Made by a program: the position numbers and the translations under genes. DNA of 64,000 bases, taken from the NCBI RefSeq assembly GCF_000003815.2, contig NC_049987.1, positions 14,356,266-14,420,265 of the forward strand, read 5' to 3'. Shown piece by piece: positions 1-11,387 of the stretch (position 1 is the stretch's first letter; every line of letters starts with the position of its first letter). The DNA is from Branchiostoma floridae (lineage: Eukaryota; Chordata; Leptocardii; Amphioxiformes; Branchiostomatidae). The notes beneath the pieces are model-generated. The model did no database searches. It saw only the letters and a program-made list of their open reading frames with translations, and was not told the origin of the DNA.

Positions 1-695
1 TCAAAGGACTGAAGCGCAACTTACAACACCGCCCAAGAGTCCCTCATCCCGTCACCCCAGAATTCCTCTTCCAGGCCCACCTATCTCTAGACCATTCAAA
101 ACCAAAAGACGCCACCATCTGGGCTATCTTACTCGGTGGGCTTCTTCGCCTACTTCAGGAAGTCTAATCTCGTCCCCCCACAGCACGCGCATTCAAGCCA
201 GACCACCATCTCTGACGTCGTGACATCCTAGTTGCTCCAGAGGGCCTTCTCATCCGCACGAGTTGGTCTAAGACAATCCAGGCGAACGAAAGAGAGGTGT
301 TGACACCAGTCCTGGCCATCCCAGGCTCTCCTCTCTGCCCAGTCGCCGCCTACAGACGCATGCTACACATCGTCCCTGCCTCACCAGACTCACCCGCCTT
401 TCTACTCCCGTCCACGCCTCGCCGACCATGCAGACCGGTCACCAGCTCCATCCTGGAGAAGGCCTTCGCCCAACTGGTCGCCTCCGCCGGTAGGCCTCCG
501 GGCTTTCACACCCTGCATGACCTTCGGCGCGGAGGTTACACGCTCGCCTTTGAAGCAGGCGTCCCCAGGGAACTCCGACAGCGGCACGGTGACTGGCGTT
601 CCGACGCAGACCTGTTCTACCTGCAGCCCTCCATGGCACAGCGACTTCGGCTTCCAGCGGCCATGAGGACACTGATCCTCCAACGCACCACCTAG
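1..695 (+). pseudogene. decayed tyrosine recombinase of a DIRS/Ngaro-type retrotransposon
   Basis: The C-terminal half of a tyrosine recombinase reads well from about 240 to the stop at 693-695. The HxxR box appears as H-D-L-R followed by RGG, then a G-D-W-R-S-D-A block, then a candidate nucleophile tyrosine in L-F-Y-L. This order is typical of recombinases in DIRS and Ngaro retroelements, which integrate through a circular intermediate. Upstream (1-240) family-like pieces, including a basic R-K-S-N-L stretch, lie in shifted frames with stops, so the copy is broken and its N-terminus is outside the window. The open stretch from 297 has only a GTG at its start and should not be read as a real initiation site. 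Crypton or another YR class is possible, but the nearby split repeat favours Ngaro/DIRS. Confidence 0.75.
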
Positions 696-805
696 CCACG
701 CGACAACATCGCCGGGACGACCAACTTCTCTTCCAACCCCAGAGAACTCTTACTCACCAACTCACACTCTCATCTCCTTCTTGGCACACCTCACTCTGTT
801 CGGCC

Positions 806-899
806 TGGCCTTTGACATACAGAAATGTACAGACTCTGGACTACCATTAAAAATGTCATGCGCCAAGCTGTCTGTTCGTGATCATGAGTTGGTGTAATT
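806..899 (+). repeat. 94-bp direct repeat, copy 1 (candidate B1)
   Basis: Identical over 94 bp to 1559-1652 (offset 753). It lies 110 bp after the recombinase stop codon, the position expected for the first downstream repeat of a Ngaro-type element. Confidence 0.85.
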
Positions 900-1558
900 A
901 TGGTGGTACCGCGCCATCTGGCGAGGTAGCGGGGAATTCCACCACGGGCCGGTCACATGACTCTCCCTGGCCAATCGCAGCAGTCTCAGATGAGAAGCTC
1001 TTCCGTCAAGTCAGACATCCCACGTCCACCCCGGCAACACAGACTCTCCCGAAGACTCTCTGCGAGGCACGCTCACAACCACCCAGCTCAGCAGAGTCAG
1101 CGCACTCTCCCCTCCCGTGACCGGGCTTCATAGACTTCAAGCAGTAGCAGAACTCACATTACGAGCAGACTCCTATTATTGCATCACAGGACAACTGACT
1201 CTAACTCTGTGCATAACCAGTCCTTTTTAGTTTAGCAGTAGCCAACTTTCGCTTAGTTTATCAAGGTTCGTAGATCAGTTAGGTTAGCAGTTTGTTATAT
1301 AAGACTCGTGAGCAGAAAAGGCTCTCACCAAGCGCTCAAGCATCCGGCCGATGCCACGTTCTCCACAAACGGAAACTTCTAGTTAGCTTAACGACTTGTT
1401 CCGTCGGTTAGGTCGCTCGACTCCTATTATATCAAGTTTACGTACCTCGTGTTACTTAACTCTTTCACCTGTTAACGCATGCCTTCGACGTTATTCGCAC
1501 AAGCCTAGTTCTCGATCATAATGTTAAAGCATACGCTTGATGCCTGGGTCGATACCCA

Positions 1559-1652
1559 TGGCCTTTGACATACAGAAATGTACAGACTCTGGACTACCAT
1601 TAAAAATGTCATGCGCCAAGCTGTCTGTTCGTGATCATGAGTTGGTGTAATT
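1559..1652 (+). repeat. 94-bp direct repeat, copy 2 (candidate B2)
   Basis: Identical to 806-899. Its last base is immediately followed by the first unit of the 206-bp satellite, so it marks the element's right end. Confidence 0.85.
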
Positions 1653-3118
1653 TACATACGAATGAAGGCTCACCTGGGGGATAACCGCTAACCGCTAAGC
1701 GAACCCTTCGGTAACCGCAAAAAAGCGACCCCTTACGATCGGACTTCCGAAATTTCAAACAAAATGTGCGTTACTTTCAACACTTGAATATCATAGTAAA
1801 ACCCCTGGGCAAAAGGTAAAAAGTGATTTGAGTACCCAAAATTACTTTGTAACTTTTCTACATACGAATGAAGGCTCACCTGGGGGATAACCGCTAACCG
1901 CTAAGCGAACCCTTCGGTAACCGCAAAAAAGCGACCCCTTACGATCGGACTTCCGAAATTTCAAACAAAATGTGCGTTACTTTCAACACTTGAATATCAT
2001 AGTAAAACCCCTGGGCAAAAGGTAAAAAGTGATTTGAGTACCCAAAATTACTTTGTAACTTTTCTACATACGAATGAAGGCTCACCTGGGGGATAACCGC
2101 TAACCGCTTAGCGAACCCTTCGGTAACCGCAAAAAAGCGACCCCTTACGATCGGACTTCCGAAATTTCAAACAAAATGTGCGTTACTTTCAACACTTGAA
2201 TATCATAGTAAAACCCCTGGGCAAAAGGTAAAAAGTGATTTGAGTACCCAAAATTACTTTGTAACTTTTCTACATACGAATGAAGGCTCACCTGGGGGAT
2301 AACCGCTAACCGCTAAGCGAACCCTTCGGTAACCGCAAAAAAGCGACCCCTTACGATCGGACTTCCGAAATTTCAAACAAAATGTGCGTTACTTTCAACA
2401 CTTGAATATCATAGTAAAACCCCTGGGCAAAAGGTAAAAAGTGATTTGATTACCCAAAATTACTTTGTAACTTTTCTACATACGAATGAAGGCTCACCTG
2501 GGGGATAACCGCTAACCGCTAAGCGAACCCTTCGGTAACCGCAAAAAAGCGACCCCTTACGATGGGACTTCCGAAATTTCAAACAAAATGTGCGTTACTT
2601 TCAACACTTGAATATCATAGTAAAACCCCTGGGCAAAAGGTAAAAAGTGATTTGAGTACCCAAAATTACTTTGTAACTTTTCTACATACGAATGAAGGCT
2701 CACCTGGGGGATAACCGCTAACCGCTTAGCGAACCCTTCGGTAACCGCAAAAAAGCGACCCCTTACGATCGGACTTCCGAAAATTCAAACAAAATGTGCG
2801 TTACTTTCAACACTTGAATATCATAGTAAAACCCCTGGGCAAAAGGTAAAAAGTGATTTGAGTACCCAAAATTACTTTGTAACTTTTCTACATACGAATG
2901 AAGGCTCACCTGGGGGATAACCGCTAACCGCTAAGCGAACCCTTCGGTAACCGCAAAAAAGCGACCCCTTACGATCGGACTTCCGAAATTTCAAACAAAA
3001 TGTGCGTTACTTTCAACACTTGAATATCATAGTAAAACCCGTGGGCAAAAGGTAAAAAGTGATTTGAGTACCCAAAATTACTTTGTAACTTTTCTACATA
3101 CGAATGAAGGCTCACCTG
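1653..3118 (+). repeat. 206-bp satellite array, about 7 units
   Basis: The motif ACATACGAATGAAGG recurs at 1654, 1860, 2066, 2272, 2478, 2684, 2890 and 3096, an exact 206-bp period. Units differ by only a few bases (for example GCTAAGCG versus GCTTAGCG). Each unit carries short internal repeats such as ACCGCTAACCGCTAAGCG. The last copy breaks off after CACCTG at 3118, where another element begins. No open frame crosses the units. Confidence 0.95.
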
Positions 3119-4194
3119 CACAGGCAGTTTAAGGCCTGTGACACCTGTAGATTCTCAGTCGAGCAGTTATATGGCCATAACTTTTGATGTAACCATCTGT
3201 TTTCAACAATTTTTGGCCAGTTAACGTAATTCACCCATATTCAAAATATGATGACAAGAAAATTGTGCATCCTCAATATTTTGGGTTTAAAAAACCATTT
3301 TTTGGTAAAAAATAGGGATGCTATTAAAATGGGTCTGTGCCCACTATGAAATGATTGTCTAACTGAGTCATATTTTCTGGAGTAATAGATTATATCTCTG
3401 TGATATCTAATATGCCTGGGGATCTTGCCGCTATACCTAGGTAAGGCTCAATTTTGGGGCAAAAACAGAATTTTTTGACAATTTTTTGGTATTTTTCGTA
3501 CAAATATCAATACAGCCACGGAAATCAAAGATATTGCAAGAAGACCCGCTTGATTTCTGAAGGTCTAAGGCTTAATGAACCTAAATCTGCCCAAAACTCG
3601 TAATAAAACTGGTGCCCTGATGTGGGCAGGGGCCGACGAAACACTCCTTACCCTACAAGAACTGCGCCCAAGTAAGACATGCTTGACTGTACGTAACATT
3701 AACCGATGGTAAAATATGAATGTTTTATGTCTGTATCTGTTAAATCGCTGTTGTATCAATGCATAATTTCGCAAGCAGTTAACTGCCATACAATCATTTT
3801 GGGCTAGAAATACCGATTTATAGCATTATTTTGCTGTTTCCTTGAAGTATGAGCGCCTCGCTGTTTTCCCGCCACTCCACACCCCGGGAGGTCGGAATGC
3901 ATGTTCGGACTGTACCACTTGCAGCTCTCGCGGGGGTGCCCTTTTGTTAACCGCTTCTAGTTATGCCGATATTTGATGAATACTAGATCAATATCTTTAG
4001 CATTCAACATTAATAAGTCTCAAGAAAAGTAGTTAGTGTGGCCCGTGCATCGTAAGTTCCTGTTTTCGCAATGTAACATTAGGTACTGACATTGGACCGT
4101 TCTAAAAACGCTCCGGCCCGGCGGGGTTACCTGAGGTCACGCAGTGGTTCGAATTTCATGTTCGACCAAAATTGTCACAGGCCTTAAAGTGCCC
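3119..4194. mobile_element. TIR element inserted in the 206-bp satellite
   Basis: This ~1.07-kb segment interrupts the satellite between CACCTG and GGGGATAACC of a unit, and the satellite resumes at about 4195. Its ends are inverted repeats sharing TTTAAGGCCTGTGACA (left near 3128-3143, right near 4175-4190). I see no transposase frame; the only open stretch, 3565-3789 minus, has no recognisable motif. It is best read as a non-autonomous DNA transposon. Its class cannot be decided because the target duplication is not clear. Confidence 0.6.
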
Positions 4195-4808
4195 GAGGGG
4201 GGATAACCGCTAAGCGAACCCTTCGGTAACCGCAAAAAAGCGACCCCTTACGATCGGACTTCCGAAATTTCAAACAAAATGTGCGTTACTTTCAACACTT
4301 GAATATCATAGTAAAACCCCTGGGCAAAAGGTAAAAAGTGATTTGAGTACCCAAAATTACTTTGTAACTTTTCTACATACGAATGAAGGCTCACCTGGGG
4401 GATAACCGCTAACCGCTTAGCGAACCCTTCGGTAACCGCAAAAAAGCGACCCCTTACGATCGGACTTCCGAAATTTCAAACAAAATGTGCGTTACTTTCA
4501 ACACTTGAATATCATAGTAAAACCCCTGGGCAAAAGGTAAAAAGTGATTTGAGTACCCAAAATTACTTTGTAACTTTTCTACATACGAATGAAGGCTCAC
4601 CTGGGGGATAACCGCTAACCGCTAAGCGAACCCTTCGGTAACCGCAAAAAAGCGACCCCTTACGATCGGACTTCCGAAATTTCAAACAAAATGTGCGTTA
4701 CTTTCAACACTTGAATATCATAGTAAAACCCGTGGGCAAAAGGTAAAAAGTGATTTGAGTACCCAAAATTACTTTGTAACTTTTCTACATACGAATGAAG
4801 GCTCACCT
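4195..4808 (+). repeat. 206-bp satellite array, second block
   Basis: A partial first unit (lacking one ACCGCTA step) is followed by units at 4375, 4581 and 4787, again at 206-bp spacing. The block ends at the same CACCTG breakpoint as the first array. Confidence 0.93.
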
Positions 4809-5209
4809 GCACAGGCAGTTTAAGGCCTGTGACACCTGTAGATTCTCAGTCGAGCAGTTATATGGCCATAACTTTTGATGTAACCATCTGTTTTCAACAA
4901 TTTTTGGCCAGTTAACGTAATTCACCCATATTCAAAATATGATGACAAGAAAATTGTGCATCCTCAATATTTTGGGTTTAAAAAACCATTTTTTGGTAAA
5001 AAATAGGGATGCTATTAAAATGGGTCTGTGCCCACTATGAAATGATTGTCTAACTGAGTCATATTTTCTGGAGTAATAGATTATATCTCTGTGATATCTA
5101 ATATGCCTGGGGATCTTGCCGCTATACCTAGGTAAGGCTCAATTTTGGGGCAAAAACAGAATTTTTTGACAATTTTTTGGTATTTTTCGTACAAATATCA
5201 ATACAGCCA
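4809..5209. mobile_element. second, truncated copy of the satellite-embedded TIR element
   Basis: The sequence 4787-5209 matches 3096-3518 at a constant offset of 1691 bp. It enters the satellite at exactly the same unit position and then diverges at about 5210, shortly before the gap at 5289. The shared breakpoint suggests satellite and element were amplified together. Confidence 0.8.
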
Positions 5210-5778
5210 TCGTCGGACCACTGCAGCCCTGCAGCGAGTCGGCAGCTGCACTGCCGTCTTACAAGGATCGGTCCATTGTGATTTTTTTNNNNNNNNNNNN
5301 NNNNNNNNNNNNNNNNNNNNNNNNNNNNNNNNNNNNNNNNNNNNNNNNNNNNNNNNNNNNNNNNNNNNNNNNNNNNNNNNNNNNNNNNTTTTTTTAAATG
5401 TTGCCTTTCTAGTTTGTCTTGCCATTACAAGGCTAGCGCAAGGCCACTGCTCACGTACGGGACGACTTGGCCTTCCTGCCGTAAAACTTGAAAGATATTG
5501 TGGTTGACCGTTCTGACTGGTGGGATCAGACATTATAGAGATGGTCTGAAATGTCTTGAATTATTGTAGTATTGTAGTAGGCCTTGCCGTTGCAAGGGTA
5601 GCGGGCACAGTGCTCACGTACGTATTGTAGTAGGTCAGTGACGAGAACTTTGTTACGTTACGGCCCGTAACAAGAAACTACTCTTTTACTTGTCTTTTCT
5701 GCCTTTTATATCAATTATATAATCCAAAATCTGTGTTTTGTAAAATTCTGTAATGACCACCGCAGGGGTGGGGCTGGC
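5210..5778. other. gap-flanking sequence without a gene
   Basis: This interval contains the 100-base N-run 5289-5388 flanked by T-runs. Related GCAGTGCTCACGTACG-like words occur on both sides of the gap. I see no gene here. Confidence 0.7.
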
Positions 5779-7090
5779 GTCAATATTACAAAGTGTGCAT
5801 TACTTTTATCACTTGAATTGCATAGTAGAATACGTGGACAGAAAGTAGAATGTCATTTGAGTACTGAAAATTATTTCGTTACTTTTCTACCGGGCTTTAA
5901 AACTTAGTAATATTGGATTAACCGCGAAAGTCGGGGACCCAGAAAATGGCACCGTATATTCTTAACTTACAAACGCTATGGCGTCAATATTACCAAGTGT
6001 GCAATGCTTTTATCACTCGAATTATGTAGTAGAATGCGTCGACAGAAAGTAGAATGCCATTTGAGTACTGAAAATTACGTCGTTACTTTGCTAAAAGGGT
6101 TTAAAACTTGATAGCATTGGATTTACCTCGAAAGTCGGTCTCCCGGAAAGTTGCTTTTTCACTGTTGTCTTGCCCATAGCCGTTATGATGTCACGATGGC
6201 GCAATGTACGTTAATCATGATGTTTTTAATAGTCGTTTGGACTTCCAAAAATTCTTTAGTTGCCTTGCTACAAGGCGTTTAATGTCTTGGAGGTACATCA
6301 CGTTGTATTTATATATATATATAAATCTATATGTTCTCACCTTTCAAACGTTACGGCGTCAATATTACAAAGTGTGCGTTACTTTTATCACTTGCATTTT
6401 ATAGGAGAAGCCGTAAACAGAGAGTAGAAGGCAATTTGACTGCTAAAAATTACTTATCTACAAGGCTTGAAAACTATATGTGACACCCCGACATTCAGGG
6501 CCCTGAAAGCTCCTTTTTCAATATTGTCTTGATTTGAGACGTTATGACGTAACGATGACGTAATGTGTGTTAATTGTGATGCATGAAACTGATTTAATAA
6601 GTAATTTAGTGATTGACGAAAGTCGTTTGAATTTCAAAAAATACTAAGCTACCTTGCAACATGGGTTTCTCGAAGTTGCACATTGTTGTATTTACATAAA
6701 TGACAATGTGTACTCTTGACTTTGAAACGTTACGGCGTCATGATTACAAAATGTGCGCTACTTTAATCACTTGAATATCATAGGAGAAGCCGTGGATGGG
6801 GAAAAGGAAGCCTTTTGACTGCTAAAATTTACTCCGTTACGTTTTTCTAAAGCCCTTTGACTGCTAAAATTTACTCCGTTACGTTTTTATAAGTCATTCA
6901 AGGATCGTTGAAAGTCGTTTGGATTTTACTGGATTTTGTGTATAACATTGAATATTCCGAACGTTCAAAGGTCATGGCATCTAGATAACAATGTGTGCGT
7001 TACTTTGATGACTTAAATTTCATAGGAGAAGCCGTCGACGGGAAATTAGAGCCATTTGACTTCTTACAATTACTTAGTTACTTTTCTACA
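5779..7090 (+). repeat. diverged relatives of the 206-bp satellite
   Basis: At 5779, 5983, 6358, 6737 and about 6977 the same ordered blocks recur: (GTCA)ATATTACAAAGTGTGCGTTACTTT, CACTTGAAT, TAG.A.AA..CGT.GAC, TTTGA.T.CT.AAAATTAC and TTACTTTTCTA. These align with the second half of the 206-bp unit (TGTGCGTTACTTTCAACACT and onward) but are far more diverged. Spacing is 204 bp for the first pair and 240-379 bp for the others. They look like an old array of the same family. I see no gene in 7091-7380. Confidence 0.7.
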
Positions 7091-7380
7091 ATGCTTGTAA
7101 ACTATTGGGATATGACGAATGTCGGGTATCTGGAAATTCCTTGCTGTGTGGAGTCGGAGTTCATGACTTTATTGCTAGATGTCGTCTGCTACTTTTGTAT
7201 TTGTGTTTACTAGTAATTGTTGATATTATACTTTTTAATGTCATTTACGTTAATGTATACATTTATTGGGTGATAATAGACGATATGCAGCAATTCTTTA
7301 TAATTATATTAGGTCTTAAAGGAAATTTAAAAAATTTAGTTTCTTCGAATCCACGTCCGAATCGGATGCTACGCTTTAAT

Positions 7381-10300
7381 TCATAGCTGCTGACTTGACA
7401 CAGTTGCTGCATTAATTTGTAAAACCGTATCCAACTTTTTCAACAATGATGGGTGCAGTCTCCTAACCCCTTTCTCAGATGTTTGTGCTGATTGGTCACC
7501 ACTGGAGCTCTTTTCTTGTTGTCTATGCTCCGTTGTACATGTCATCTCTTGAGTCAGCATTTTGAGAACACTACGCCTTTCATCAAAGTCCATGCGGTTA
7601 TTGTCAAAGTCGAATCGACGCATCTTTCTGCAGTGCTCCAGCAGGGCTAGACCTGGAAAAATGATTGTACATGTAAGTAATCAATGTTGAGTAAGTACGA
7701 AACATTCCACCACCAACTCTGGACAAATATAAAGAGAAAAGGCCGACACTCATTTTTCATTACACTTATATTCCAACAGAAGCAAAGGTGAGTAAATCCT
7801 ACCGATTCGGTGAATTTCATCCGATGTCATCCCACATTCAAAGACCTTCAGAATCTTCAGTTCAGACAGAAAAGGAAGTATGTTGCAGAAGATGTCACTG
7901 GTCCCAGATATGTCATTTCCAGACAAGTAAAGTTCCTCGAGTAAAGTCAAAGACTCCAAGGCAGGAAGGATCAGCCGAGCATCCTCTGAGTGCATATCAT
8001 TCCAAGACAAAACCAGCTTTCTCAAACGTTTTAAATTTGGGAGCTGCCGGGATAGTTGAAGACTTGGCCTTGTGGGTGCTGGACCATTCATACCCAAAAA
8101 GGACTGTCGAAGACTTAATTCGACAATAGACGAGCAGGCCCCCAACGTGTCTAGGATAGGTCCGAGGCAGAGCCTTCTTGTATGTACAAGTCGAAGAACT
8201 ATCCCAGTTTGTTGCTGGGATCCTTCTGATTTGGACGCGCTGTCATGTGTATTTGTCACACAAGGGAGTGCATCATGCTGTACTTGACCGAGTTTCTCAC
8301 ATTTGATTAGACTAGCTAGAGCACTACATAGGCGCGGGCTTGGACTTGAGAACTGTATGACTCTCCTTCGTAGGTAATGCTCAATAAACCCATCCATTTG
8401 TCCCCACTCGTAGTAACATAGCAGAGTTGTCTCCAGGTAGGTCTGATACACGAAGAGAATGCCTGGAGTTTCAGTAAAAAGGCCTGCCATCTCGAAGGTC
8501 AAGTAATCTTCTCTACTAGCAAGGCTGTCTAACTTTCTGTCCCTCCTCCAGTCCTTAATTGTGATTCCACGGTCATAAAATGCGTAGAAATTGCCCTCGA
8601 GAGGTGCAAGGTCCTTCTGATGAAGGTCAGCAAGGTGGTGAAAGATGACCGCTGCCTTTCTTCCCAGCTTTCCACATGCAAACATGAGCACATTGTCCAT
8701 CTCTCTCACCTTGCGAACGGTGCCAAAACTTTCCTCCAACAGTGTTCTTCCGGTTGACTCGTCCTGGTCTGTTACGTAGGATGCGATGTATCGCCCAGCA
8801 AAGTATTCTTGCATTGTCTTGTGAGAGAAAGAGTACTGAGGCGAGGGACGTAACTTGGAAGGGCTGGGTTGCTTATGGAGGAGACCTAATTTGACAAGAG
8901 TTTCCAAAAGTTCTTTGTTGCCTAGAGAAACTTCGTCCTCATCAAATATGAGCTTACCCTGCATCAAGCCGTCCAATGCAATCTTTTCAACAAACAGCAC
9001 CGCGGTGTTGATGTTTCGTGGCAACCTTTTATTATCAAAGGGGATGTTCTCTCTCACACAGACGCGTGTGACAAGGTAGAGGATGAGCTGATCGTACAAG
9101 GGACACAGCCGGTCACTCAGGAGTAGATCGTCTTTCTCCTCCCACAATATGCAAATCAGAAGCAGAAACATCGGCGTTAACGTTATCCCTGTACTAAGGA
9201 AATTACTCTCGAGTTTCTCCAGTAATCTCTTTGCTTTGGGGACATTGCCGCCGAAGTATTTGCGAACGTAAGTGCCGACGTTGTCCGGATGGAACCCGTT
9301 TATCTCAAGACGCGTATCCGGGCGCATCATCTTCGACAGGTCAGACGTTCGCGACGGCCTTGTGGATACGATGACACAACAGTCACGAAGTATCTTACCG
9401 CAAAGAACCTTGCTGATGTCGTGGGACTCTATCGGTTCCCATTCATCGTAGCCATCGAGGACGATCAGAACGTTCGTGTTTGTTCGCAGATACTCCTCGA
9501 GGCTGGCTTGATCAAATGATGCATCTTCTGGCAACAGCTGGTCAAAGATGCAGTCAAAGAGTGACTGTGACTGCGCTACCTTTCTTAGCGCAACACAGAA
9601 GACGAGATCGAAACCTGACAAGGCTTTGTTTTCACCTCTAGCCCAGTCGACAACCAATTTGAACAGTGTGGTGGTTTTGCCGATACCGGGCTGGCCTTCG
9701 ATTAAAACTCGCTGGGGGCAGGGGCAGTCTGACCTGCCGACCAGAGCTTCTGTCACGGACGAAAGAGGTTTGCGGTTAACCGTTCCACCCTTGGGACTTT
9801 GTAGCAAGAGATCTACATCGGTGAAAATGTCATCTGTCTTCATCATGAAGTCTTGGTTCCAAGCCAAGGGGTGCAACTGGCCCATTTCCTTTTCATAGTG
9901 CAGTTTCAATGCCTTCTGGCACTCTTCGAGTGGGAATGATGACGTATTCATGTCGACCCTTTCTGTAGAAAACCGAAAATTTTATATCAAATATTAGTGC
10001 CAATCTCTATATTTCTTAAATATTCTGACACATTTATTTTCTTCGTGTAGTGCAGGTATGTTAGATGTGTTAATGTGTTAATATTCATGTAATATTTGGA
10101 AAAGATATTTTTGTTGTGGCAAATGTGAATTACATATATTGTAGTGGCACAAAAAATATCGAGTGTACAGATATTTGTCAGATAATCTAATGAGGAACAG
10201 CCGTGATTCTATCTAATGATAGTACTTACACGTACCGTATATAATTTATCGAAGTTAAAACATTAACGCATATAAGTAAAGCAAATGAGTCTAATTTGCA

Positions 10301-11387
10301 TAATCAATTTGAAGATACCATAATTATATGGTAGTAAATAGTTGGAAATACCTAGTTGTGAAATGTGTAAGTTCATGCAATGAGCTTTTATGTCAGATAT
10401 AAAAGCTCTTTGGTTAATATGTACACGAATGTACAGATACCAACTTTTCAATGTTGGGTGAGGTTTTATTGTAGAATTAACTTATATGTCAAGAACCGCG
10501 TACCTTCCGCAGATGACGGCCCTTCATAGATATGTACAGTCGATTGGGGCCCGATATTGTAGGTTCTGTTGTTGCTACCTTCCTGTTGAGTCCGATACGC
10601 CATGATACTGGTATCTTCTGTTAGATGACAATTACGGAAAGAAAGTGTTAGCTCAGGCGCTTCATGTAAAACTGACCAACTGACCAACATACCAGAAGCA
10701 AATATCTATTCAACTACAACATTTTAGTTAAATGAATTGATTGCCGGTTTATCACCCCGCAGGCCTAGACTATTACGTCAGTGATGGAAGTGATGAAAGC
10801 CAATGGACCAATTCAGCCTAATGTGCCTAATATAGCAAAAAGATTCTTTCGTTTTTTTAATTTGGCGACGCCAGTCGACTCCCAAACCGACAAGATGCTC
10901 CTCAATTTCAATGAATGAGGATGTCTACATCATGAGAGTTGAAAGAAACCATTGAAGAACCCTAATGACATAGTAAACAGGGGTTGTAGTGTCATTTAAT
11001 GACAATGTGAACTGTTGTTGGCTTGTCCACAGTATCAAACTGTGTACAGACGTGTAAGCCTTTATTACCTTGCCTGATTGGAAGAACTGCTGAATCGTCC
11101 GGAACTACTTCAGCAATGATGTCATCAAGATCATCATCACGATCTGGAGGTTCATCATCTCTGAGCTGCAAGGCCATCACATCCTGCGGGTCCTGAGGGA
11201 GTTCAGGGTTATCAACAGTGACGTCACTTCCGTCAATAGCACCTGGCTCGGAAGTTTGGGCGGCCAGAGTTGCGTTACAGTCCGGACCTGCTGTCCTCTG
11301 ATGCCGGGAACGGTGACGCAATGACCATCGTTTTCTCGGCTTGTCCGACCGCTCATTTACCTGGGACTTGGAATGTCCTTGCCCCAT
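7381..11387 (-). CDS. NACHT-LRR (NLR-like) protein, predicted N-myristoylated
   Basis: Four coding exons join with every intron in phase 1: 11387-11069, 10617-10504, 9962-7803 and 7652-7381, giving 954 residues. Exon 1 (106 residues) starts M-G-Q-G-H-S-K, a good N-myristoylation consensus (Gly2, Ser6, Lys7), then a polybasic K-P-R-K-R-W-S-L-R-H-R run, then an acidic tail. Exon 2 is short and Asn/Gln/Gly-rich. Exon 3 has a NACHT ATPase: Walker A GQPGIGKTT at about residues 234-242, Walker B VLIVLDGYDEW at about 309-319, and STRPSR at about 344-349. A winged-helix-like region and four to five leucine-rich repeats follow, the last LRR crossing the exon 3/4 junction. NLR-type STAND ATPases act as intracellular sensors. 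No CARD, PYD or death domain is visible. The start is the only ATG opening the phase-compatible frame. A pyrimidine-rich acceptor just upstream suggests a noncoding 5' exon. The ligand is unknown. Confidence 0.85.

Larger units (their letters stand above)
1..1652 (+). mobile_element. 3' end of a DIRS/Ngaro-like element with split direct repeat
   Basis: The recombinase remnant is followed by two identical 94-bp direct repeats (806-899 and 1559-1652) flanking a unique 659-bp segment. Ngaro-like elements end as B1-A2-B2, so these repeats fit B1 and B2 and the middle (900-1558) would be A2. A1 would lie left of the window and cannot be checked. I see no gene in 900-1558. The second repeat abuts the 206-bp satellite directly at 1653, marking a sharp insertion or end boundary. 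Confidence 0.6.

Noticed and set aside
1653-4808. CRISPR-like array
   Set aside because: Units are 206 bp, contiguous, without spacers, in a eukaryotic genome.
10992-11387. Separate small gene, or a retroviral matrix-like protein, starting MGQG
   Set aside because: A donor at 11069 and matching phase to the next exon, repeated in the second copy, tie it to the NLR gene; nothing else viral is nearby.
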